In this document: in pieces, positions 20,694 to 32,344 of the stretch | Numbering within the stretch: position 1 is the first letter of the stretch | Layout of the letters: every line of letters starts with the position of its first letter | NCBI RefSeq assembly: GCF_932526225.1 | Contig: NC_064045.1 | Span: 2,581,998-2,645,997 of the forward strand | Source: Nematostella vectensis | Taxonomy: Eukaryota; Cnidaria; Anthozoa; Actiniaria; Edwardsiidae | DNA length: 64,000 bases | Direction of reading: 5' to 3' | Made by a program: the position numbers and the translations under genes | The notes under the pieces: generated by a model | The model's input: the letters and a program-made list of their open reading frames with translations, nothing else | Database searches by the model: none | What the model was told of the DNA's origin: nothing

Positions 20694-21640
20694 ACATCTT
20701 GTTTGTGCATAAGACTGGGGGGACTAGGGTATTGTAGTCCATCTTGTTTGTGCATAAGACTGGGGGGACAAAGGTATTGTAGTCCATCTTGTTTGTGCAT
20801 AAGACTGGGGGGACTAGGGTATTGTAGTCCATCTTGTTTGTGCATAAGACTGGGGGGACTAGGGTATTAAAGTCCATCTTGTTTGTGCATAAGACTGGGG
20901 GGACTAGGGTATTGTAGTCCATCTTGTTTGTGCATAAGACTTGGGGGACTAGGGTATTGTAGTCCATCTTGTTTGTGCATAAGACTGGGGGGACTAGGGT
21001 ATTGTAGTCCATCTTGTTTGTGCATAAGACTGGGGGGACTAGGGTATTGTAGTCCATCTTGTTTGTGCATAAGACTTGGGGGACTAGGGTATTGAAGTCC
21101 ATCTTGTTTGTGCATAAGACTGGGGGAATAGGGTATTGTAGTCCATCTTGTTTGTGCATAAGACTGGGGGGACTAGGGTATTGTAGTCCATCTTGTTTGT
21201 GCATAAGACTGGGGGGACTAGGGTATTGTAGTCCATCTTGTTTGTGCATAAGACTGGGGGGACTAGGGTATTGTAGTCCATCTTGTTTGTGCATAAGACT
21301 GGGGGGACTAGGGTATTGTAGTCCATCTTGTTTGTGCATAAGACTTGGGGGACTAGGGTATTGTAGTCCATCTTGTTTGTGCATAAGACTGGGGGGACTA
21401 GGGTATTGTAGTCCATCTTGTTTGTGCATAAGACTGGGGGGACTAGGGTATTGTAGTCCATCTTGTTTGTGCATAAGACTGGGGGGACTAGGGTATTGTA
21501 GTCCATCTTGTTTGTGCATAAGACTTGGGGGACTAGGGTATTGTAGTCCATCTTGTTTGTGCATAAGACTGGGGGGACTAGGGTATTGTAGTCCATCTTG
21601 TTTGTGCATAAGACTGGGGGGACTAGGGTATTGAAGTCCC
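20694..21640. repeat. 45-bp minisatellite downstream of NLR-A, about 21 copies
   Basis: Unit GTTTGTGCATAAGACTGGGG then GGACTAGGGTATTGTAGTCCATCTT. As 45 is a multiple of three and the unit lacks stops in several frames, it produces spurious frames of up to 323 codons on the minus strand. Unit B keeps about one unit (43,728-43,770). If the signal at 21,915 is used, the array lies in the NLR 3' UTR. Confidence 0.95.
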
Positions 21641-21735
21641 CCTCCCCTACAGCCCAACCACCTGGCTTGTGGTTAAGGTATTGGGGGGGGGGGAGGGGAA
21701 GGTTTTTATAATGACCCTCACAGGTGGCTTACACT

Positions 21736-21885
21736 AGCATGTCACATGACCAACTAAAGAGTCCAAACGAGCACCAACTTGTCAAACACGTAGCTGTGAC
21801 TTGCTTGTGTAGCATGTCACGTGACCAACAAAAGAGCCCAAACGAGCACCAACTTGTCAAACACGTAGCTGTGACTTGCTCGTGT
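21736..21885. repeat. 75-bp tandem pair with CACGTG boxes
   Basis: AGCATGTCACATGACCAACT starts at 21736 and recurs at 21811; the unit includes a CAC(A/G)TGACC E-box-like site. The pair is also present in unit B (about 43,826-43,975), so it predates duplication. Confidence 0.85.
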
Positions 21886-21914
21886 AAGCCGCCTGTTGTT
21901 GCGAGTTGAGTCAG

Positions 21915-21920
21915 AATAAA
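21915..21920 (+). terminator. Candidate poly(A) signal for NLR gene A
   Basis: AATAAA about 1.4 kb after the stop codon. It is kept in unit B at 44,004-44,009. Other AATAAA-like hexamers exist, so use is unproven. Confidence 0.35.
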
Positions 21921-21999
21921 TGATCAGTTTGAGTGCACTAGGGGTGTTACTACGCAAAGCATATTGTCAAATGTTATACATACTTGTATTTTAGTCACT

Positions 22000-23100
22000 T
22001 TAATACCTAGGGCCTCTTAAATTGTATATATTGCACAATGGTAATAAAAAAGATGATGGTATTGATTGTGTAGATCGCTGACTGCTTGCATTAGCGTTTA
22101 CTTTCCCCTCATCCCTCCCACGCTGCCGGTAAACCGCTCTGATTGCCTCCCTTCTGCACATGCTCCTCAATATGATGTAGTTTGGCTATAAGAGATCACG
22201 TGACTTCTTTGTAGCAAATTTACGCCAAAACACAGAAATAGCTGGGCCATCATGCCAGAGAGTGACAAAAACAATTAATAAAAATAAGCCCCTTCTGTCG
22301 AGGCATAGAAACTTTCTGGGTGATTAATAAGCGCTTATTATGTTTTTTTTATGCCACCGTTCAAGCTTCGCGAGAGTCAAAAGTCACGTGATTTATTTAA
22401 GCAGGTCGTTTATTGCGCGCATACGCGTTGTCCTGTTCTCAGGCCCCCCTTTAGTTTCTCCACAGGAGACCCAAGCTCAGGGTTTGTTCAGCCCGTGGAT
22501 CGCGAGTCTCTCTATAGCGAGTCTCGGGCTGTAGCAAGGGAACTTCACTAAGACTCGATGCGTGAGCGCGTTGACTGCGAATAGCCGCCATTCCCATCGA
22601 TTAGCAAAAGTTCCCTACAATTTTTTTTCGTACGACTCTGACTTCTATACCCCACCTCCCCACCCCCCTTGGTAGCGGCCCTGAACAATGATTGAGCTAT
22701 TTTAAAAAAATAAACCGACTAGTCTCTTGGTGATACAAAACGGTATTTACAGCCGTTACATATATTTACTAATACAAACAAGAGGATTTTTGTATGCATC
22801 CTGATATTTAATCTGATGTGTTGCGTGATGTATCACGTGATCACCATATTTAGAAAAAGTGGTGTCTGAAAAAGAACGCCAAGTCCTGGTGAAAAAAAAA
22901 AACCGCTCAAACGCAGCAAGTATACAAAGCGTTAATTCTAATCAGACGCACTGCGTAACTCAATTCTTACACGTCACACAATCACGAGCCTTGGTAGTTG
23001 AACCTCTGACGCTACATGTCAATCAATCTTCGCTCTAACAGAGCAAATACGCCGCTAGCGTTACATCTTGTCACATGTATTGCGTGGTGGTTTCACGCGA
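22000..23100. other. CpG-rich non-coding stretch, promoter-like
   Basis: Contains several CACGTG boxes and a locally CpG-rich island at about 22,360-22,620, unlike the AT-rich surroundings. Apart from the small minus-strand ORF at 22,451-22,591 nothing coding is seen. A plus-strand ATGGCTGGACCATC near 44,343 in unit B is ATAGCTGGGCC here. Confidence 0.4.
22451..22591 (-). CDS. Small conserved ORF in CpG-rich region (unit A)
   Basis: Opens MAAIRSQRAHASSLSEVPLL and reads 46 residues to a TAA in unit A. The unit B copy (44,541-44,693) reads 50 residues with a different ending. It is polar and arginine-rich with no recognised domain. It starts beside the CpG-rich block and could be a first exon whose donor was missed. 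Conservation between recent duplicates is weak evidence of function. Confidence 0.25.
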   Translation of the reverse strand: MAAIRSQRAHASSLSEVPLLQPETRYRETRDPRAEQTLSLGLLWRN

Positions 23101-23110
23101 GGTCACGTGT

Positions 23111-23353
23111 TCACGAGCCTTGGTAGATCCCAGTGCTCCGGTGTGAGGCGACCGCGAGGTAGACCCTCTCTCCCATGATGAAGAACGTCATGTCACGTGT
23201 CCGTGCGGACGAGATGGACTGGACCTTGGCGAACTTTCTAGAGTGATACTTGTCCCAGGCGTAGATCACGGGATCGAGGCCACTGCTGATAATGGCAAGG
23301 TACGTCTTCTCTTTGCCCATATATGGCGAGGTAATGCTCACCCAATCACGTGC
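23111..23353 (-). pseudogene. EAR-repeat (TSPEAR-like) terminal exon, unit A
   Basis: An acceptor TTTTTCCAG precedes GCACGTGAT at 23353. The frame reads EAR/EPTP repeats, a seven-bladed propeller motif: YLAIISSGLDPVIYAWD, KFAKVQSISS, DMTFFIMGERVYLAVAS. It ends TGIYQGS. TSPEAR-type proteins are secreted propeller proteins. The upstream exon at 24,531 ends after one base of a codon while this one starts in phase 0, so at least one exon between them is missing. Remnant rather than a working gene. Confidence 0.75.
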
Positions 23354-23419
23354 CTGGAAAAATACAAGTGAAAAGTCACGCAACATTGTCTCGTAGACGT
23401 CCTGGAAGTACAATATCAA

Positions 23420-24530
23420 GAATAAAGCTGAAACACTTTTTGTTATTGCTTATCATTTAAAATATAACGGTGTATTCGCAAGAAAACTTTAAAGAAATAA
23501 TCTACGAATAAAATCTGACCCATAATTGACGATATTTGCTTGAAAATATATTAGTTTCTCGCTTGAATTAGCCGATGGAGAGGGGTGCTTTGTGCGACTC
23601 GGCATCGAGCGGGAGCATAAAATGGTGGCCTACTTTAAGGCTCAAAAGGTACCCCGGATGTGATGGGCAAGGTTTTCTCGATGTATGATTTGTTAGTTAT
23701 CCTCATTCAATCCTAACTGACTGTCATACAAAAGGTTCCAGTCTGTTGTACCACTGTAGCTCAGTGTCTATAAATGATAACGAGTATAATATTGACGATT
23801 ATAATGAAAGAGTAGACAAAGATCAACAACCGGGAAAGGGGGAGTTTTTGTTTACAGAGGGACAAAAATGTTTGTAACTCAATGTCCGATTCTATTTCAG
23901 GGTTCACGAGTCGCAAAGAGCATGAGAGAAAGAATCAACATCTCGATCTATTCATCTTTTATAGTCTATGAAAATTTATAGCTTAACTTAATAATAATTG
24001 CAACACAAAGAATTTTATTGTTTAATGATAAGAAAAGACATTCTAAACAACACCCCAAAAGTTCTCCAAAGTTCTCTTGTGTGAACATCTGGAAATTTGA
24101 CAATAAACAATTTTTTGTCGGCCGTCTGGAGCTTACTGTAGTGCGATCTCTTCGAGAGTGGAGTGTCAGTGTGCCATGAATAACAATAAAATTGCTTATT
24201 GTTGAATTTTGAGATGTCCACAAAAGAGAATTTTGGAGAACTTTTGGGAAGTTATCAAGGACATGCTACTCTGTCATTTAAGACTAAAATCATTTGTGTT
24301 GCAATTACTTTTAGGTTAAACATCGGATTGACTGGACTACAACAAAGTCTGTCATTTAAGACCGAAATCATTTGTGTTGCAATAATTTGAGGTTAAACAT
24401 CAGATTGGCTGGACTATAACAAAGTCTTTGCTGGAAGTGTGTGCTCGAGGTGTAATGCAGGGGCCTTATTCGATGACCCCCCCCCCCCCCCCCCCCAGTA
24501 GGGCAAAATGGCGGCCGACAGAGAACTTAC
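23420..24530. other. Non-coding stretch between EAR exons
   Basis: AT-rich, with a partly repeated block (GTCATTTAAGACTAAAATCA at about 24,276 and again near 24,352) and a poly-C run at about 24,478-24,496. No gene is supported. Confidence 0.5.
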
Positions 24531-24705
24531 CAGTAATCGCTAGGAAAACCCCGCCATCTATAGTAAAGGCCTCCAGGTCGGACCCCGCCGCCACAATACT
24601 CTGGTACCTCGTGAAATTCTCCCCATTCCACTTGAAGATTTGCGAATAAGGTCCATTAAAGGTGGCAACTGCCAGGAACACGTCTTTGCCGATGAAGGAA
24701 TCTTC
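24531..24705 (-). pseudogene. EAR-repeat exon, unit A
   Basis: Reads FIGKDVFLAVATFNG, FKWNGENFTRYQSI, LEAFTIDGGVFLAITG and then a consensus donor G|GTAAGTTCTC at 24,530. The upstream repeat is cut off near 24,703, where the sequence jumps to AT-rich DNA. Unit B keeps that upstream repeat but lost this one, so each copy carries a different deletion of the same ancestral exon. Confidence 0.75.
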
Positions 24706-25076
24706 AAATAATATGCTTTTTTTGCATATGATACCTACGTGCAGTGGATGACTTGGTGGTCGAAGTCAGTTCTGGATCAGACGAGAACAACGATGATGCA
24801 GCAGTGACGTCAGCTTCGATTCCGTATAGGACTCTAGATGCTACCCATTTTGAGAGGTACTTCTAGAAGTGTATGATCAGCGGTAGAACGTTCATCATTT
24901 ACCGTTCTTAGATCACACATCGAAACATTTAACTAGAATATTATCTATTAGCGCCTTTTCATTTAGTAGGGGTCAATTAAGTTTGGACCTAGCCTAACTG
25001 CGAGAAAACGTGTGTATCAAGCTCCACAGCTGATTATTCTTACTCATTGTGCAAACGTTCCCCTTGTTGTAGTTAA

Positions 25077-27217
25077 ACTAAAGGCCAAGCCAAACTGGAT
25101 CCTGTTGCAAGGATTCGTTACGCGGTGCACACGAACAAGCTGTCACCTTGCGCCACCCAGCTGGAATATCCCGTCTTCCGAGTCACCCCTGCATGCTTGT
25201 TTACCCTTCTCGACCCAAGGGAAGTGTCTGCGGCGGACATAGCGCGGATAAAGGCGGGGGTCCCACGATTTGTCCCGGGATGGTGGACTGATTCGGTACG
25301 TTTTCAAAACAAAACTACCACGGTGGGATAAAAACGTGATGTCACATTTTCTAGCTTGGAAACGGGCACGCCTAGAAAGGATGTATTGGTGGCTGAGAAG
25401 TCTTTGTGTGTCATTGGGGGTGGCGTGGACTTCAGTAGTATAAACCTCATCCTGATCCCCATCCAGTCATCTGATCACTGGAATTATTGGTGAGACCAAT
25501 TTGTAAAATATTTTACACAGTTTTGCAAGTTGACCTCGTGCCTGTCTGTGAAGTAAAAAAAACATTTTGTAATATCATTTGTAGTCTATGGACAGGTTGT
25601 CAAAACAACGGTTATATTTCAACCCATTGGGTGGAGATGAGGAACAGCCAGTCACAAACGTTTCTTTGATGAGACAAATCAACAAGTTCAGGTACACGCG
25701 AACCATATTATTTGAAAAAATAAATATGAACACTAAAGATGGCGAGCTCGTTCAGAAAGGATTCAAGCCATGTGGAAAAAAAGAAAGACGTTTCCATATT
25801 GTAAACTAGGGTACATTGTAAATTCTGTAATAGAAACTGAGCTGGTTAAAACAAACACCCCCGTTTACCGTCTCTGAGGACGTGGACATGTCAATCCTTT
25901 CTACGCAACGCGGATACCCTGTGGTTTTGCTCCGAAATGGAAAAATAACATATTTCAAGACGTTCCACCAAAGGGATTTTTGGGGACTTTTAGTATGTTA
26001 ACTAGGTTGTATCACTTGTTCAAAATCCGGTGAGAGAAATTCTATTGCAATAAGTTCCACCTGGGCCATTAAAATTTCATAAATTGACTGGACTACTGAA
26101 GACAGGATAGAACACCCGCGATAGGCCTTGTGTTCACCCCATGCATGCGAAGCAGGTTGATGGCTGCAACTGTGGTGTCTTCATATGCTTTGTATGTGTA
26201 ACAGCTACCCTATGTATGTGTAACATTCACGGCCTTTGTAGCCCTGGGGGGAGGGGGTCCGTTTTCACGTTGACTAACATAAAATATGCTGGTATCAGAC
26301 CAATTGAAAGCTCTCTATTGAGGTTGGGAAACTATGAGCAAAGAGTTTTTTTTTTTCAAGACAACAGAATCTGAGTGAAACAATTAATTTTAGTGCAAAA
26401 TTATGACTAAAGATCGGTCATTCTGCTTTTAATTTTTGTAGATCTTATGTAACTATTTCAAAAACTTTTGTATTTTACCTACTATCAATAGTTTGCCTGT
26501 TGACTGGCTCTTGGAATTCCACCAACTCCATACTAAGCGGCGGCTGCTGTCTCAAGTCATTGGATCCTGCTATGATGACATGAATAGTTAATTGTTAAGG
26601 ACCCCATAGCTAAAAATAGAGAGGGGCTGAATTTGCTTAATTTGACCCACCCTCCATAAAGGGGTTATATGCAAATTCACAAAGATGCGGACAAAAAGCC
26701 ATGTTACAAATCAATTGTTTACTAATTAATGCCTTTATTATATTCATTAATATTGATGTTGAGCATATATTTTGTTGTTTGACTGTCTAAAAACAAATAT
26801 ACGGTTGATAAATTCTACCCTCCTCTTGGAGAAAAAGCAACAATAATAATCATTTTGTGCCAAAAATGGTTTACCCACTAGTTCTCCTGCAACTGTGAAC
26901 AATTATTTTAATCACCTGTTTAAGCTCTGATGTAAAAAATATTGTACCTTATTTGAACTAAAATGTTATAAGCATAAGAGCCATCCCTGCATATCCCAAC
27001 CTCACGATTTTGAGTATAAAACTATAAACAGTTTTCTAGCTAATTTTCTTTGATCCTTTTCTGTTGTAGCAATCGCGACGTTAAGGTTTGTAAACTCTGT
27101 CGGCAAGACGACAACAAGGATTGGCTGGGGTGTGACCGCTGTGGCCAGTACTTTCATGCTACCTGTGCCAGTGTTGACTTTGCAACAGCTCTTTCCTCAC
27201 AATTTTACTGCCCCTGA
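25077..27217 (+). pseudogene. Ulp1-type (C48) cysteine protease plus PHD-finger gene, unit A remnant
   Basis: Several exons are readable. 25,077-25,295 (ARIRYAVHTNKLSP, ADIARIKAGVPRFVPGWW) has donor GTACGT. 25,355-25,489 holds the catalytic His (LIPIQSSDHWNYW). 25,596-25,691 (LSKQRLYFNPLGG) joins the last in frame. About 26,110-26,210 holds Gln and Cys (KQVDGCNCGVFICF), and about 26,500-26,592 reads PVDWLLEFHQLH. 27,070-27,217 is a PHD finger (CKLCRQDD, WLGCDRCGQYFHATC, FYCP). A TGA sits between the last two PHD cysteines, the donor after 26,592 is lost (GTTAAT), and not all phases agree. C48-PHD proteins are often transposon-encoded in cnidarians. Function was protease/deSUMOylase-like; this copy seems dead. 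Confidence 0.65.
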
Positions 27218-27417
27218 TGCCCCTGATCCTGACATATTGACATATTGTGGATTCATAAGTGGCAATAGTTTCCCAATAATTATTTTAACACGGCCATTGG
27301 GGGTGCTTTCTTCACGGTGATAGAAGTCAATGAGACTGGATAAAACAGATTTTGTGTAATTGCCCTCCTCAAGTAAGCTGCAGAACAGTAATACAGATTG
27401 AAACGAAAAATCATGAT

Positions 27418-27598
27418 TTATCTTATTAAAGAATTTCTTAGATATAAATCTGATACTATGGAGTCATGTAGGTTTGATAACCAGTCTGGAATTTCCTTTT
27501 TTGATAATGCTTCCTTTATGGTCTGTAAATATTCATGTACCTCCTGCCTGTTAGCAAAGACATAGCTGGCGCAAACAATGTAGGAATAGTGTATCCCC
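27418..27598 (-). CDS. Unidentified terminal exon, unit A
   Basis: An acceptor AAATTTCAG precedes the exon at 27598. After one base it reads 59 residues (IHYSYIVCASYVFANRQEV, IKEALSKKEIPDWLSNLHDS) to TAA at 27418-27420. The composition is protein-like and helical. The same exon at 51,009-51,189 in unit B is full length with few changes. No family is recognised and the rest of the gene was not located. It may belong to an otherwise lost gene. Confidence 0.4.
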
Positions 27599-27599
27599 C

Positions 27600-29372
27600 T
27601 GAAATTTGTGGTCGCTTGTTATTACTTTAATGGCTAGAGTGGCAGTTTAGGTCCTAGGGGTCGCGAGATTTTTAGCCTTGTCTCATGGATAGCATTTTGT
27701 AAATTGTCGTACAGATTTTACTTTATCACTCCAAGATAAAATTATTGGTGTTATCTGATATATTTGTTGTATTTTACCTTGTCATGGTAACCGTCTTAGG
27801 TTAAATTTGATAAGTAATGCATTCTATAATGACAAGCGAACTCTGCTAAATGCTTAGATATTTTGATAATTTCGCTCGTCCCGCCACCCTCCAAATATCT
27901 GAATCCACCGCTATCAATTCAGAGTAAAAGACACTTTCATGACCAGTGAACATATTCATCATCACGTAGTAGTTCTGAATACCATTTATTTTGAGTTATT
28001 ATCAAATACAATATTAAATAACAAATACGTCTATTACACAGTTAATAATTTACCTTCAATATTTGCAAAATTCCGCAGAAATGAAGAGCGTTATTGTTGT
28101 AAAACTAGACCCTGCGCGCAGGGTTGACTGGGATACCTGAGATCTGCAACTTGTTTGTGTGACATGTATGGCAAAGATTTTACTGCCTACTTTGAATATA
28201 ATAAAAAAATATATAATCTTGTTTTTTATTGTAAATGCCATATCACAACACTGATTGGGGCGAGAAAGGTAAGAGCATCATCTCTTCAGGTGTGGGGTGG
28301 ACTCGAGGTGTGCTCCATGAAAGGAGACAGGGCTGATTGTACTATCTTAAAATACTATCCCCACATCAGAGTTAGCATCGAAATAAGATTAAGGAAAGCT
28401 GAGAATGTGTTTAAAAATTGTTATTTCTTAAACATTTCTTTGGTTCACTGCCCTCAATGTGCTATGACTTAGGGGAAAATTTATTTTTACACCCAAAGTA
28501 AGTCCTATTGTATTAACAATATAATTTTATTGAAATGTATTATTTTTTTTATGTAAGTTACAAGTAAACAACAAAAACTATTTATTTTGAAAGGGGCTAT
28601 AGAATATCCAGACTTGATTGAAATTTATAGAGCATAAACATATTTTCAATATCAACAACACTACAAAAATATTACAAACCTCTAGATTTTTTTTTAATTG
28701 TTCCATAAAAATAAAATGACATTCAATGAGGGATAAAGGTATTTCAGGGAAATAATAAAACTTAAGCTTATCTAAAGAAAGCACAAAAGTACCAAAATAA
28801 TTTCCATAGATTTAAGTACATATTTTACACTTACATGACTTACAACACCTATGCTGTACTTTATTAAAATCGACATGGTTAAAATGATGAGATTCAATGA
28901 GAGAGATCAAGATATTTTATAGTAAGAAAATAAAATTCATCTTAGGGTAGCCGGTCAAGTGTCCAATGTAAAGTAGATTCATCGACAAAGCTATTTGTAG
29001 GAGATAATTTCCATCAATTTTTTCAAACTACTTGCACTTCAAAATAGATTAAGCAATCAAGGTAAATACCCCGAGTCCATTCATGAGTGTCCAGAGTACA
29101 TTTAATTACGTCTTGAAGTAAGCTGTATGAGTCTAAAGCAGTCAGCACTTTGAGCCGCGTGTCTCGCACTCGGGTCGCAAATGTAAACACGAGTAAATAC
29201 AGCGAAATCAATCCAAGCTGAGATGATTTTCCAAAAAAACTTGGTAGAAATTGAGGCTATGGTTAAATATGCAGTTATTAAATCGCGAATCGGGCCTTCA
29301 ACTGCACAAATAACATGGATCTGAGAGCTGGAATCTCAAATTCAAGATGGCGGCCTTGCACTCATTCAAACG
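27600..29372. other. AT-rich stretch, no gene supported
   Basis: Short open frames at 27,939-28,127 and 28,155-28,472 also occur in unit B. The latter crosses a strong donor (GAGAAAG|GTAAGAG at about 28,267), so part of it may be a small exon. No domain is seen, and codon use is not distinct from the AT-rich background. Confidence 0.4.
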
Positions 29373-29632
29373 GTTCAGAAGGAAGATCATTATAATAAGG
29401 TAATTAGCATATTTACATTAGAGTCAAGTCTCTCACGGTCTTCGTACGGACGTGAAGTGAGAGGAGATCGGCTGCTTTCTCATGTTTTTGTTTATTTGGC
29501 ATTCATAACTGATATCCACGGCTGTGTTCCATCAAAGCAGCAACAACTGAATTTTTCACTTATTTACTTATGTCCTTTTGAGTGTTGTGACGTTCGCGAA
29601 CCTTGTGAACTCAGACTTCTTCACACGGCCCA
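29373..29632 (+). repeat. Partial inverted PLE terminal repeat without ribozyme
   Basis: ACGGTTCAGAAGGA...CATTATAATAAGG through the GTGAAGTGAGAGGAGATC block is the reverse complement of the PLE 5' repeat, and TTTTTCACTTATTTACTTATG resumes at about 29,553. The middle, where the hammerhead should be, is replaced by unrelated sequence. Confidence 0.7.
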
Positions 29633-29703
29633 TAGGGCCGGTCGTTGTCATTTGGCAAGTAAGTTCATATTCATAAAGCTCTGTTTTAACCAAAAATATA
29701 TGA

Positions 29704-29912
29704 ATGCTTGTCTTGGTCTTGCTTGTCTTGGTCTTGGTCTTGCGGCTTGCTTGTCTCTGTCTTGCAGCTTGCTTGTCTCGGTCTTGCGGCTTGCTTGTCT
29801 TGTGTCTTGCGGCTTGCTTGTCTCGGTCTTGCGGCTTGCTTGTCTCGGTCTTGCGGCTTGCTTGTCTCGGTCTTGTGGCTTGCTTGTCTTGGTCTTGCGG
29901 CTTGCCTTAGGT
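29704..29912. repeat. 22-bp minisatellite in PLE2
   Basis: About nine units of the same 22-bp repeat as in PLE1, with fewer copies. Confidence 0.93.
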
Positions 29913-30103
29913 GCATTAGCTTGATCCTTGTTGATTTAACTGTAGATCCCTTCAAGAAGGCTCACAAAGTTCTCTGGAACTGGTTTGCCAATGGGCAAGA
30001 GCTCAGACAATGCTTGCCTTCAACCATATTTACCACCATTTTATAACATTGTGAATCTATGAAGGGAAGAGGGTGACTAGCCACCTTACTGACTCATACA
30101 ATT

Positions 30104-30740
30104 GCACCAAGTCAGGTCATAGGCTGTGTGCTACTAGTAAAATGCACCAAGTCAGGTCATAGGCTGTATGCTACTAGTAAAATGCACCAAGTCAGGTCAT
30201 AGGCTGTATGCTACTAGTAAAATGCACCAAGTCAGGTCATAGGCTGTATGCTACTAGTAAAATGCACCAAGTCAGGTCATAGGCTGTATGCTACTAGTAA
30301 AATGCACCAAGTCAGGTCATAGGCTGTATGCTACTAGTAAAATGCACCAAGTCAGGTCATAGGCTGTATGCTACTAGTAAAATGCACCAAGTCAGGTCAT
30401 AGGCTGTATGCTACTAGTAAAATGCACCAAGTCAGGTCATAGGCTGTATGCTACTAGTAAAATGCACCAAGTCAGGTCATAGGCTGTATGCTACTAGTAA
30501 AATGCACCAAGTCAGGTCATAGGCTGTGTGCTACTAGTAAAATGCACCAAGTCAGGTCATAGGCTGTATGCTACTAGTAAAATGCACCAAGTCAGGTCAT
30601 AGGCTGTATGCTACTAGTAAAATGCACCAAGTCAGGTCATACGCTGTATGCTACTAGTAAAATGCACCAAGTCAGGTCATACGCTGTATGCTACTAGTAA
30701 AATGCACCCAGTCAGGTCATACGCTGTATGCTACTAGTAA
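30104..30740. repeat. 40-bp minisatellite specific to PLE2, about 16 copies
   Basis: Unit TGCACCAAGTCAGGTCATAG plus GCTGTATGCTACTAGTAAAA. PLE1 (about 7,523) and PLE3 (about 55,287) have a single unit at the same site, just past the end of the endonuclease frame. Confidence 0.95.
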
Positions 30741-32344
30741 AATATAACCTAGTACTACCTGCCTTATTGACGAGTTGTCGGCGTCTAAACTGGCGTTTAG
30801 CTTCCCCAATATATTGAAGGTTACAGCGGTTACATAATTGAATCATATAAATCACGTTTTTAGTATTGCAGGTTATGTGGGAGGTTATAGGTCGTGTTTC
30901 ACCTGTTGAGAAAAATGTGTAGCTTGTCAGGCCATCGGTTCTAATATAGGGGCAGGTTAGGCAGTTTTTTCCGTAACGGAAAGCACCGGGAGGTTGGTTG
31001 GTGGGAGAGCGGTCGGAAGGTAGCTTAGCTTTAACGAGGATGTCGCGGAGGTTAGGTGAGCGGCGAAAGGCGACAAGAGGGGGCTCAGTGAAAACCTTAT
31101 GGCATCGCTTAGACGAGAGTAGAAGGTTGTAGTTTCTACGGATTATGTCGTTGATGTTAGGTAGTGTAGGGTTATAGGTAGTGACAAAGGGGATGCGACG
31201 GGAGTTTTTGTGGTTGTTATTATTAGGGCGTAGGGCGTCGATGCGGGAAATGTCAGCAGCGCGTAGGATTTGTCTCTTGAGAAAAGCGGGTTTATAGCCA
31301 CGCTTGGAGGAGGTAGTTGGTGAGTTCATTGCAGCGGTCATTAAAGCTTTCTTCTGTAGAACAAATGCGGCGAATACGGAGGGCGAGGCTATAGGGGATA
31401 GCCTTTTTGGTGTGATGAGGATGGCAAGATGAAAAAAGGTGTTGGTGTTTGTCAGTAAGTTTGGAGTAGAGGTCAGTTTCGATTTTACTATTAACAAAGG
31501 AGACATTAACGTCAAGAAAAGGTACATTGTTATAGGAGTGGGAGCTTGTAAATTTAATGGTGGGATGTAGATTGTTAAGATAATCTACAAAAGCGTTCAA
31601 TTTGTCTAGACCCTCAGTCCATACAACAAAAATATCGTCGATGTATCTTAACCACGTATGGGGTTTGTAAGGGGCGTCACGTAAAGCGTTGGTTTCAAAT
31701 AGACCAAGAAAGAGACAGGCGAAAGAGGGTGCCATGTGTGTGCCCATTGCGGTGCCATGCTTCTGGAGGTAGTGTTTGTCATTAAAGGAGAAGTTGTTCA
31801 TTTGGAGGATCATGCGGATTAAATCACAAATAGTGCCAGCAGGGATGGGGTTAATGTTACATATGCGAAGGAAGTGGTGACAAGCGTTGATGCCATCATT
31901 AAGTGGAATATTAGCATAGAGGCTAGAGACGTCGAGTGTGACCAGGAGAGAGTCTGTTGGTAGGTTGCTGAGTGTTAATAAAATGTTTAAGAAGTGGTTA
32001 GTGTCTTTAACGTATGATGGGAGTTTACTTACTAATGGCTGGAGGTAGTAGTCTACAAATTCTGAGATGCGTTTGGTGGGGTGGGAGTTGGAGGAAATAA
32101 TAGGGCGCCTAGGATTACCATGTTTATGTATTTTAGGGAGTATGTAAAACCATCCAGGTTTAGAGTCTTTTGGTGTGAGGTAGGATTTAGTGTCCTGATT
32201 AATTATTCCGTCCGTGTGCATTCGGTTGATGTAAGTTGTGACTCGTTCTTGTATGTCATTAGTAATATCGGTATCTAATTGTGTGTAGAATTTAGTGTCA
32301 TTAAGTTGTCTATTACATTCATTAATATACCAGTCTTTGTCCAT
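30712..32344 (-). pseudogene. PLE2 reverse transcriptase plus GIY-YIG endonuclease
   Basis: Nearly intact: 350 codons from ATG 32344 with PLE RT motifs (ILPKIHKHGNPRRPIISS, VTLDVSSLYANIP, GTAMGTHMAPSFACLF, LRYIDDIFVVW, YNNVPFLDV). A one-base insertion near 31,310 then shifts the frame. The second frame carries the linker (KRGYKPAFLKRQ) and a CX2-5C plus GIY-YIG core (CLTCPYIR, NVIYMIQL, QYIGEAKRQ). RT copies RNA at a nick made by the nuclease; a lone frame slip separates them. PLE3 has the un-slipped bases at this site, so the insertion is not ancestral to all copies. Confidence 0.9.

Larger units (their letters stand above)
6953..29195. repeat. Tandem segmental duplication, unit A
   Basis: From the 3' end of the Penelope element at about 6,953 to CGAGT at about 29,195, this unit lines up in order with 29,632-52,785. 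Shared order: PLE, 2A/PHD retroelement, NLR gene, 75-bp repeat pair, EAR fragments, C48-PHD fragments, minus-strand exon. By eye, aligned blocks differ at a few percent of positions plus indels. Unit-specific changes are expanded minisatellites in A, an exon duplication and LRR deletion in B, and complementary losses in the EAR/C48 region. Confidence 0.93.

Noticed and set aside
20686-21657. Open frames up to 323 codons across the 45-bp array, both strands
   Set aside because: The array period is a multiple of three and the unit has no stop in those frames; the peptides are pure 15-residue repeats with no start context or splice support.
28155-28472. 105-codon frame conserved in both units
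   Set aside because: It starts at a non-ATG codon, crosses a strong splice donor, and AT-rich codons give no domain; recent duplication explains the similarity.
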